Origin: Pseudomonadota bacterium
GTDB taxonomy: Bacteria > Pseudomonadota > Alphaproteobacteria > Sphingomonadales > Sphingomonadaceae
Assembly: GCA_023386135.1 (NCBI GenBank)
Contig: JAEWKG010000297.1
Span: 1 to 7,704, forward strand
Length of the DNA: 7,704 nt
Direction: 5' to 3'
Position 1 is the stretch's first letter; the number at the start of each line of letters is the position of its first letter. Below the pieces are notes generated by a model that was given only the letters and a program-made list of their open reading frames with translations, had not been told where the DNA came from and did no database searches. Of this stretch, positions 1 to 7,704 are shown one piece after another. A program made the translations under genes and the position numbers.

Positions 1-1
1 C

Positions 2-2221
<2,220 letters not shown>

Positions 2222-2241
2222 GTTGCGACCACCGCCAAATT

Positions 2242-2267
2242 GCTGTGTTACGCAAGCGCAACACAGC
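2242..2267. repeat. 26-bp dyad between ftsK and the TonB receptor gene
   Basis: The arms GCTGTGTT (2242-2249) and AACACAGC (2260-2267) are perfect reverse complements. Inside them CGC (2251-2253) and GCG (2256-2258) also pair, so 11 of 13 half-site positions are symmetric. It begins 20 bases after the ftsK stop and 112 bases before the receptor start. As RNA it would form a hairpin with an 8-bp outer stem, but no T-run follows, so it is not a standard intrinsic terminator. As DNA it has the form of an operator for a dimeric regulator of the receptor. Its symmetry is seen directly; its role is inferred. Confidence 0.55.
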
Positions 2268-2271
2268 GCTG

Positions 2272-2300
2272 TAAATTCGGTCACACAAGAATTTATCTTG
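2272..2300. repeat. two overlapping short inverted repeats in the receptor leader
   Basis: TAAATTC (2272-2278) and GAATTTA (2289-2295) are perfect reverse complements separated by 10 bases. Overlapping this, CAAGA (2286-2290) and TCTTG (2296-2300) form a 5-bp stem around ATTTA. The two pairings use the same bases and cannot form together in RNA. This is the most AT-rich stretch of the leader, which suits a promoter or operator zone, but no convincing -35/-10 pair could be placed. Such short repeats can arise by chance in AT-rich sequence. Confidence 0.35.
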
Positions 2301-2339
2301 CGGGACAAAGCCGCAGCGCTGGTATTTCGTGAGGCAGAC

Positions 2340-2345
2340 AGGAGG
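2340..2345 (+). promoter_or_regulatory. Shine-Dalgarno site of the TonB receptor gene
   Basis: AGGAGG, a perfect anti-16S complement, lies 8 bases before the ATG at 2354. It fixes that start, which is followed at once by a good signal peptide. Confidence 0.85.
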
Positions 2346-2353
2346 GTCTACTC

Positions 2354-5137
2354 ATGAAATTCCATCGCATTACGCTGCTTGGCTCGGCAGCCGCTGTCTT
2401 CACCGTCGCCGCCGCGCAGCCCGCGCTGGCGCAGGAGACGCCCGCAGCGACCACCGACGAAGCGGCTACTCCCGCGGACCCCGGCCAGCAGATCATCGTC
2501 ACCGGCACCCGCTCGATCAGCCGTACGGTCGAGAATTCGCCGGTCCCGGTCGACGTGCTGTCGGGCGAGGCGATCACCGAGGGTGGGCAGACCGAGACCA
2601 ACAAGATCCTCAACAAGCTGGTCCCGAGCTTCAACTTCCCCCAGCCGGCGATCTCCGACGGTTCGGACGCGCTGAGGCCGGCCACGCTGCGCGGCCTGTC
2701 GCCCGACCAGACACTGGTGCTGGTCAACGGCAAGCGCAGGCACACCTCAGCGCTCCTGAACATCAATGGCACCATCGGCCGCGGCTCGGCGGCGGTCGAC
2801 ATGAACTCGATCCCGGCGCTGGCGATCGAGCGGATCGAAGTGCTGCGCGACGGTGCTTCGTCGCAGTACGGGTCGGACGCGATCGCGGGCGTGATCAACA
2901 TCCGGCTCAAGACCTCGAACAGCCAGGGCAAGGCAGTCGCGAGCTTCGGCAAGTACGTCACCACGCTCGACGGCGTGCCGAACGTGACCGGCCTTCAAAC
3001 CGTCGGCGGCCAGCCGGTGCTCGACCCCACCGACAATCGCTACTTCGCTGCCAACACCGACGGCGAGCTGAAGGTGCGCGACGGCGAGACCTATACCTTC
3101 GCCTCCAACTTCGGCCTGCCGTTCTTGAGCCCCGATGGCTTCCTCAACGTCACCGCTGAGTACCGCCACCGCGACCGGACCAACCGCACCGGCTTCGACC
3201 TGCGCCCCAACTACGTGAAGCAGGGCGCGCTGTTCGATCCGCGCGAGCTGACCTTCGACCGCCGCGAGTTCCGCTTCGGCGACCCGCAGGCGGACGATTA
3301 TTCGTTCTTCATCAACGCCGGCACCCCGCTCGGCGACGTGTTCGAATGGTACGGGTTCGCCAGCTTCAACCAGCGCGATTCGGTCAGCGCGGCGAACTAT
3401 CGCCAGCAATCGAATGCGAATAACGTCGACTATTCGCAGCTCGCCCCGAACCAAGCGCCGCCCAACACCTTCAATCGCCCGGTCCTGACGCCAGACGGCT
3501 TCCTGCCGCTGATCCAGTCGGACCTGACCGACATCGCCTACACCACCGGCATCCGCGGCGAGGTCGCCGGCTGGCGCGCCGATCTGTCGGCAGGCGTGGG
3601 CACCAACCGGTTCGCCTATCGCACCGAGGACAGCGTCAACGCCTCGTTCGGTGCCGCGACCCAGGGCTCGTTCGACGCGGGCGCGCTGCGCTACACCCAG
3701 CGGATGATCAACCTCGATCTCAGCCACGACTACGATCTCGGGTTCGCCAAGCCGCTGACGGTGTCGGTGGGCGGCGAGTACCGCCGCGAGCGGTACCAGA
3801 TCCGTCCCGGCGACTTCCAGTCGTACGCGCTCGGGCCGTTCTTCCGCGCGGCGATCCCCAACACGACGCTCGCCAACTGCAACACGCAGCAAGGCGTGTT
3901 CAACGCCACTACGGGCGCCTGCACGTTCCCGGGCCGTCAGGGCGGCGCCGGCGCGCAAGGCTTTGCCGGTCTGCCGGCATCGGCCAAGACCGACGCCCAC
4001 CGCAGCAACTACGCGGCGTATCTCGAGCTCGACACCGATATCATCGATGCCCTGTCGGTGACGGCCGCGGCCCGCTACGAGCACTACTCCGATTTCGGCG
4101 ACACCGTTTCGGGCAAGCTCGCGGCGCGCTTCGAAGTCCTGCCCGGGTTGGCGCTGCGTGGATCGGTTTCCAACGGCTTCCGTGCCCCGTCGCTGCACCA
4201 GCAGGTCTTCACCACCACCTCGACCAATTTCATCTCGGGTGTGCCGGTCGACATCCTGACCCTGCCGGTGGCGGCCCCGGTCGCGCGCGCCCTGGGCTCG
4301 AACGACCTGAAGGCGGAAAAGAGCTTCAACCTCAGCGGCGGCATCACCGCCAACCCGCTGCAGGGCCTGACCCTCACGGTCGATTACTACAACATCAAGA
4401 TCAAGGACCGCATCGTCCTGACCGAGAACCTCGGTGCTTCGGGCAGCGGCACCGCCGCGCAGAATGCCGCGGTGGGCGCGATCCTGACCGCCGCCGGATT
4501 CCCGACGGTGGGCGCGGCGCGGTTCTTCATCAACGGTCTCGACACCCGGACGCAGGGTGTGGACGCGGTGCTGAACTGGCGCCTGCCGGTCGATTTCGGC
4601 AAGTTCAATTTCACCGCGGCCTACAACTACAACAAGCAGAACATCCTGAAGTACAACAACGACCTCGGGCCGCTGGCGACGATCCCGGGCCTGGTGCTGT
4701 TCGGCCGCACCGAGTCGCTCCGCTTCACCAAGGGCCAGCCGCGCGACAAGATCGTGCTGAGCATGGACGGCGATATCGGCAACTTCGGCTTCACCGCTCG
4801 TACCACGCGGTACGGACGGGTGCTGTCGCCTGGATCGGTTGCGCCGCTGGCGCCGAACGCGGCAAGCCTGACCGCGCTGGGCCCGGACGACGTGTCGCTG
4901 AGCCCGAAGTGGATCACCGATCTCGAACTGCGCTACGACCTGCGCAAGGACCTCCACCTGGCGGTCGGCGCCGACAATGTGTTGGACGTCTACCCGGATC
5001 GCCTGCCCTACGGCCTGCGTCCGACCAGCGTCGGCGGCTCATACCCGCAGAACAACCAGTACAACGCGTACTCGATCTTCTCGCCGTTCGGCTTCAACGG
5101 CCGCTTCATCTATGGACGGGTCGGCTTCGACTTCTGA
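2354..5137 (+). CDS. TonB-dependent outer-membrane receptor, substrate unknown
   Basis: This 927-residue ligand-gated outer-membrane transporter would take up a scarce substrate using energy from TonB-ExbBD. A signal peptide (residues 1-26, ending PALA before QE) is followed by a TonB-box/plug start, IIVTGTR (47-53). The plug runs to about residue 190, with LVLVNGKRRH and the conserved block starting IERIEVLRDG and ending GVINIRLK (158-186). The rest is a 22-strand-type barrel ending in phenylalanine (GRVGFDF), the usual assembly signal. No N-terminal STN signalling domain is present, so control through a FecIR-type anti-sigma system is unlikely. Cys509 and Cys523 are 14 residues apart in what looks like a large extracellular loop and could form a disulfide. 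The family is abundant in sphingomonads, Caulobacter and Xanthomonas. Substrate cannot be read from sequence; the neighbouring phosphate genes make a phosphorus compound possible, but iron chelates, sugars or vitamins remain open. The gene is monocistronic, convergent with pstS. Confidence 0.95.
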   Translation: MKFHRITLLGSAAAVFTVAAAQPALAQETPAATTDEAATPADPGQQIIVTGTRSISRTVENSPVPVDVLSGEAITEGGQTETNKILNKLVPSFNFPQPAISDGSDALRPATLRGLSPDQTLVLVNGKRRHTSALLNINGTIGRGSAAVDMNSIPALAIERIEVLRDGASSQYGSDAIAGVINIRLKTSNSQGKAVASFGKYVTTLDGVPNVTGLQTVGGQPVLDPTDNRYFAANTDGELKVRDGETYTFASNFGLPFLSPDGFLNVTAEYRHRDRTNRTGFDLRPNYVKQGALFDPRELTFDRREFRFGDPQADDYSFFINAGTPLGDVFEWYGFASFNQRDSVSAANYRQQSNANNVDYSQLAPNQAPPNTFNRPVLTPDGFLPLIQSDLTDIAYTTGIRGEVAGWRADLSAGVGTNRFAYRTEDSVNASFGAATQGSFDAGALRYTQRMINLDLSHDYDLGFAKPLTVSVGGEYRRERYQIRPGDFQSYALGPFFRAAIPNTTLANCNTQQGVFNATTGACTFPGRQGGAGAQGFAGLPASAKTDAHRSNYAAYLELDTDIIDALSVTAAARYEHYSDFGDTVSGKLAARFEVLPGLALRGSVSNGFRAPSLHQQVFTTTSTNFISGVPVDILTLPVAAPVARALGSNDLKAEKSFNLSGGITANPLQGLTLTVDYYNIKIKDRIVLTENLGASGSGTAAQNAAVGAILTAAGFPTVGAARFFINGLDTRTQGVDAVLNWRLPVDFGKFNFTAAYNYNKQNILKYNNDLGPLATIPGLVLFGRTESLRFTKGQPRDKIVLSMDGDIGNFGFTARTTRYGRVLSPGSVAPLAPNAASLTALGPDDVSLSPKWITDLELRYDLRKDLHLAVGADNVLDVYPDRLPYGLRPTSVGGSYPQNNQYNAYSIFSPFGFNGRFIYGRVGFDF

Positions 5138-5160
5138 TCAGAGCGCGTAGGCTCATACAA

Positions 5161-5199
5161 AAAGGCCCCGCCGGTTCGCGCCGGCGGGGCCTTTCTTTT
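5161..5199. terminator. bidirectional intrinsic terminator
   Basis: A perfect 14-bp stem (left arm 5161-5174, right arm 5181-5194) encloses the 6-base loop TTCGCG. The arms contain GGCCCCGCCGG and its complement. On the plus strand the stem runs into TTTCTTTTT. On the minus strand the A-run at 5159-5163 gives the matching T-run. It lies 23 bases after the receptor stop and 24 bases after the pstS stop, so it can end both convergent transcripts. Confidence 0.93.
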
Positions 5200-5218
5200 T
5201 GCCCGAACGGCGTGGAGG

Positions 5219-6262
5219 TTACTTCAACCCTTCGCCGGTCATCACGGTCGCGCCGGTGGCGGCCTTGAGGTTGGCGGCCTGCACATCGTCCGGCGCGGCG
5301 ATGAAGCCGATCTTCGACAGCGGGCCGTCCTTGCTCCAGCTCTTGGTCCACTGGGCGATGAACTCGGCAAGGCCGGGGATCACGCCGACGTGCTGCTTCT
5401 TGTAATAGACGTAGAGCGGACGGGCGCCCGGGTACTTGAAGCTCGAGATGTTGTCGTAGGTCGCCTCGACCCCGTTCATCGGCTGGTCCTGCAGCTTGTC
5501 GATGTTCTCCTCGAGGTACGAGAAGCCGAAGATGCCGACGGCCTTGGGATTGCCCTCGATCTTCTGGACGATGAGGTTGTCCTGCTCGCCCTGGTCGACG
5601 TAGGCGCCATCGCTACGGACTTCGGTGCAGACCTGCTCGTACTGGTCCTTGTTCGTTTCCTTGAGCGCCTTCATCGCCGGGTCGCTCTCGCAGCCCTTCT
5701 GCAGGATCAGTTCCTTGAGTGCGTCGCGGGTGCCCGAGGTCGAGGGCGGGCCGTAGACCAGGATCGGGTCGGCCGGCAGCGAAGGGTCGACGTCCTTCCA
5801 GGTCTTGGCGGTCTGGTCCTTGCCGAACGGCTTGGCGGCGAGCGCGCGATAGACGATGGCAGGGGTCAGCGGCAGCTTGATGCCGTTCTTGGCGGATGCG
5901 AAGGCGATGCCGTCGAGCCCGACCTGGACCTCGACGATGTCGGTCACGCCGTTCTTCTTACACTCTTCGAACTCGCTCGCCTTCATGCGGCGGCTGGCGT
6001 TGGCGATGTCGGGGGTTGCCTGACCGAGCCCGGCGCAGAACAGCTTCATACCCGCGCCCGTGCCGGTGGATTCGATCAGCGGGCTCTTCATGCCCGAGTT
6101 CGAGGCGACGAAATCCTCGGCCACCTTCTTGGCGAACGGATAGACGGTGGAGGAGCCGACCGCGCGAATGGTGTCGCGCGCACCGCCGCTGGAGCTGCCC
6201 CCACAGGCGGCCAGCGCGAAGGAAGAGACGGCGATGAAGGCGAAAGTCTTGGCTGTGGTCAT
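5219..6262 (-). CDS. pstS: phosphate ABC transporter substrate-binding protein, PstS-like lipoprotein
   Basis: PstS captures inorganic phosphate in the periplasm and hands it to the PstCAB inner-membrane transporter. The 347 residues match the PBP-like PstS/SphX clade: GSSTVYPF (36-43), STGTGAGM (65-72) followed by KLFCAG, DIANASRRM (85-93) and TSGTRD (175-180), all in places expected to contact phosphate. The four cysteines of the mature domain (76, 101, 191, 212) could form two periplasmic disulfides. The ATG at 6262 is chosen because an AAGGA site lies 8 bases upstream and a signal peptide ending in the lipobox LAAC (Cys20) follows. The frame stays open upstream to an ATG at 6385, but that would overlap the porin gene and bury the signal. 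No pstC, pstA, pstB or phoU follows; the gene ends at the shared terminator. A Pho box upstream predicts PhoB control. A related oxyanion ligand is a less likely alternative. Confidence 0.93.
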   Translation of the reverse strand: MTTAKTFAFIAVSSFALAACGGSSSGGARDTIRAVGSSTVYPFAKKVAEDFVASNSGMKSPLIESTGTGAGMKLFCAGLGQATPDIANASRRMKASEFEECKKNGVTDIVEVQVGLDGIAFASAKNGIKLPLTPAIVYRALAAKPFGKDQTAKTWKDVDPSLPADPILVYGPPSTSGTRDALKELILQKGCESDPAMKALKETNKDQYEQVCTEVRSDGAYVDQGEQDNLIVQKIEGNPKAVGIFGFSYLEENIDKLQDQPMNGVEATYDNISSFKYPGARPLYVYYKKQHVGVIPGLAEFIAQWTKSWSKDGPLSKIGFIAAPDDVQAANLKAATGATVMTGEGLK

Positions 6263-6270
6263 CGGTTGGG

Positions 6271-6275
6271 TCCTT
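6271..6275 (-). promoter_or_regulatory. Shine-Dalgarno site of pstS
   Basis: The minus strand reads AAGGA, 8 bases before the ATG at 6262. It supports this start over the in-frame ATG at 6385. Confidence 0.75.
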
Positions 6276-6308
6276 GGAGTGGAACGAGGCGGCCTCTGCA
6301 CGGGCCGT

Positions 6309-6326
6309 GTGACAGCCGCATGACAG
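6309..6326 (-). promoter_or_regulatory. Pho box (PhoB binding site) upstream of pstS
   Basis: The minus strand reads CTGTCATGCGGCTGTCAC: two 7-base direct repeats, CTGTCAT and CTGTCAC, separated by 4 bases, giving the 11-base period of PhoB sites. The first repeat matches the E. coli consensus fully and the second differs only at the last base, where C is common. It lies 46 bases before the pstS start codon. About 10 bases downstream, where a -10 box should sit, the sequence is GC-rich and a poor match, as expected for an activator-dependent promoter. No extra half-site continues the array on either side. Confidence 0.88.
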
Positions 6327-6350
6327 TGGTGTGGCGTCGTCGAAGCGGCG

Positions 6351-7704
6351 TCAGAAATCGAGCTGCACGCGGCCGCCGAACGCATCGACCGAGTAATCCC
6401 GGTCGCTGCTCGCGGCGGGGAGCGCGGCGTCGCTGTAAACGAGGTGGCCGTAGCTGAGCTGGAAGCGCGTGTAGTCGGTGGGGGTCCACACCAGGCCGAG
6501 CTCGTATCCGTCCTGTTTGCCGCCGACGATGCCGGCGTCGTTGAGGTCGAGGTAGTCGTAGCGAGCGTTGAGCTGCACCGCGCCGAAGCCGCCGCTGCCG
6601 ACCGGGTGCTTGGGCTTCACGCGATCGAACACGCCGCCCTTGTAGCCGCGCGTGTCGCCGGGGGTGAGGAACAGACCGGCCTCGACGTACCCGCCGAAGA
6701 AGGTCGGGTCGGTGAGCGCGCCGGGGCGGTCGACCCGCTGCCAGTGCGCTTCGCTCGCGACGTGGAGGGGCCCGTGGATGTAGGCGGCTTCGAGGCCATA
6801 GCCGAGTTCGCTCTGAGCGGAGAGGTTGCCGGTGTCGATGAAGCGTATATCCGCGGTGTGGATCAGCGGCCGGACACGGTACCGGACAGCCGAAGCGCTG
6901 TCGCCCAGGTCATGCCAGTGCACCGATCCGCCCAGGTGTAGCTGCCCGCCACCAATCCTGGGCGCGAACACCGCGCGGCCGTCGAGTGAGACCGAGTTGT
7001 TCTCGTCGTTGTTGAGGTCGGCGACGTTGTCGGTGAACGCGCCGCCCTGCAGCAGCACATCGCCCTTGGCGTACTGGGCGCTCAGGCCGAGGCGGCGCTC
7101 GTAGCCGAAGGCGTTGTTGACCGCGGCGCGCTCGGTGAAACTCGGGAACAGATCGCTGGTCAGTTCCTCGAGGCCCCAGAACGGCTTGTGCTGGCCGGCG
7201 GTGAGGGTGATCTCCTTCGACGCTTGATAGGTGAGGTAGAGGTCGGTGATCTCCACCGCGCTCGCCGCAACGTCGATCTCGGCGCGGTAGCCGAAGCCGC
7301 CCGGCATCTTGCCCTCGAAACCGAGGAAGGCGCGGCGCACCTCGCTGCCGAAACCGGTGCTCGCATCGCTGATGCCCGCCGGGCTGCTGACGGTGCCGGC
7401 GTCGAGCTGGATGCGTCCGCGCGGCTTGAAGCTCCACCCGCCTTCCCCGGTGATCTCGGGCGCACCCTTCCACGCGACCTGCACCGGCGGCGATGCGGGC
7501 TTGGTGGCAGCGGCGGTCGCGGCCGACGCGCTGGCGGTCGCAGCATTGGCGGCGACGGTGGCGGCCGGCGCTTCGCTCTTGGCGGCGGCGAGCTGCGCCT
7601 CGAGCGAATCGATCCGGCTGGCCATCGCGCTCATCTGCGCGCGCATCGCGGCGAGCTCCTGCGCCACCGCGGCGTCGTCGGCTGAGGCGGGCGCGGTCCA
7701 GCCG
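6351..7704 (-). CDS. OprP/OprO-family phosphate-selective porin, 5' end outside window
   Basis: This outer-membrane beta-barrel belongs to the Porin_O_P family, whose Pseudomonas members OprP and OprO form trimeric channels for phosphate or polyphosphate. The frame runs off the right edge. The first visible residues (GWTAPASADD) are the end of a signal peptide with a likely cut after PASA, so the GTG at 7667 is internal and the real start lies beyond 7704. Of 450 visible residues, about 9-43 form an Ala-rich, heptad-like coiled coil, 44-73 a low-complexity Ala/Ser/Thr/Pro linker, and the rest the barrel. The barrel opens with WSFKPRGRIQLDAG, a typical family start, continues through VRRAFLGFEGK and ends VQLDF with the C-terminal aromatic residue of outer-membrane proteins. 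It lies upstream of pstS on the same strand, 88 bases away. Phosphate selectivity is inferred from family and context; the basic residues lining the channel could not be assigned by eye. Its own promoter is outside the window. Confidence 0.9.
   Translation of the reverse strand, partial: GWTAPASADDAAVAQELAAMRAQMSAMASRIDSLEAQLAAAKSEAPAATVAANAATASASAATAAATKPASPPVQVAWKGAPEITGEGGWSFKPRGRIQLDAGTVSSPAGISDASTGFGSEVRRAFLGFEGKMPGGFGYRAEIDVAASAVEITDLYLTYQASKEITLTAGQHKPFWGLEELTSDLFPSFTERAAVNNAFGYERRLGLSAQYAKGDVLLQGGAFTDNVADLNNDENNSVSLDGRAVFAPRIGGGQLHLGGSVHWHDLGDSASAVRYRVRPLIHTADIRFIDTGNLSAQSELGYGLEAAYIHGPLHVASEAHWQRVDRPGALTDPTFFGGYVEAGLFLTPGDTRGYKGGVFDRVKPKHPVGSGGFGAVQLNARYDYLDLNDAGIVGGKQDGYELGLVWTPTDYTRFQLSYGHLVYSDAALPAASSDRDYSVDAFGGRVQLDF

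Noticed and set aside
2242..2284. A Pho box upstream of the receptor gene
   Set aside because: CTGT occurs in CTGTGTT (2243) and CTGTAAA (2269), but no two half-sites lie 11 bases apart and neither matches CTGTCAT well, on either strand.
2270..2328. Sigma-70-like -10 candidates (TATCTT at 2294, TATTTC at 2323)
   Set aside because: Neither has an acceptable -35 element at 16-18 bases, so no promoter is called.
2747..4957. A very long open frame (736 codons) on the minus strand opposite the receptor gene
   Set aside because: It is a codon-bias shadow typical of GC-rich DNA. Its translation is dominated by Arg, Val, Ala and Glu, matches no family and has no signal or ribosome-binding context, whereas the plus-strand receptor has clear family motifs throughout.
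6299..6309. Short dyad CACGG-G-CCGTG next to the Pho box
   Set aside because: A 5-bp arm around one base is common by chance in such GC-rich DNA, and no terminator-like T-run follows.
6263..6385. An upstream in-frame ATG at 6385 extending PstS by 41 residues
   Set aside because: The extension would overlap the porin 3' end, span the Pho box and place the lipoprotein signal internally. The ATG at 6262 has a good Shine-Dalgarno site.
5390..6457. A 355-codon open frame on the plus strand opposite pstS
   Set aside because: Its translation is low-complexity (Val/Asp/Leu/Gly/Arg-rich) with no domain, and the minus-strand PstS motifs explain the region. It also runs across the Pho box and into the porin gene.
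7665..7667. GTG at 7667 as the porin start
   Set aside because: It falls after a probable signal-peptidase site visible in the same frame, so starting there would leave an outer-membrane protein without an export signal.

Overview
The DNA is very GC-rich with almost no spare sequence. It carries an FtsK-type DNA translocase, a TonB-dependent outer-membrane receptor (TBDR), a PstS-type phosphate-binding protein and an OprP/OprO-type porin. Base composition, protein style (a short FtsK linker, a sphingomonad/Caulobacter/Xanthomonas-like TBDR) and gene content point to an alphaproteobacterium, most likely a sphingomonad. This placement is inference from family resemblance; the window has no rRNA or other marker that would fix it.

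Layout. (1) Positions 2-2221, plus strand: ftsK, missing its 5' end at the window edge. (2) 2222-2353: a 132-base intergenic leader, more AT-rich than its surroundings, with a strong 26-bp dyad, two further overlapping inverted repeats and a good Shine-Dalgarno site. (3) 2354-5137, plus strand: a complete 927-residue TBDR. (4) 5138-5218: a short convergent gap with a near-perfect bidirectional intrinsic terminator. (5) 5219-6262, minus strand: pstS, complete, with a predicted lipoprotein signal. (6) 6263-6350: an 88-base gap with a textbook Pho box reading towards pstS. (7) 6351-7704, minus strand: a Porin_O_P family porin, whose 5' end lies beyond the right edge; only the tail of its signal peptide is visible.

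How the genes may work together. The minus-strand pair reads porin then pstS. It forms a plausible phosphate-acquisition module: phosphate crosses the outer membrane through the porin and is captured by PstS for an inner-membrane PstCAB transporter that is not encoded here. The Pho box gives pstS its own PhoB-responsive promoter, independent of read-through from the porin. The TBDR is convergent with this module. It shows no Pho box, so a role in phosphorus uptake rests only on adjacency. FtsK is a housekeeping chromosome-segregation and division gene and is probably unrelated to the rest.

No wholly new system is visible. The most informative non-coding signals are the Pho box, the dyads in the TBDR leader and the shared terminator. 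No tRNA, rRNA, CRISPR, insertion sequence or attachment site was recognised.
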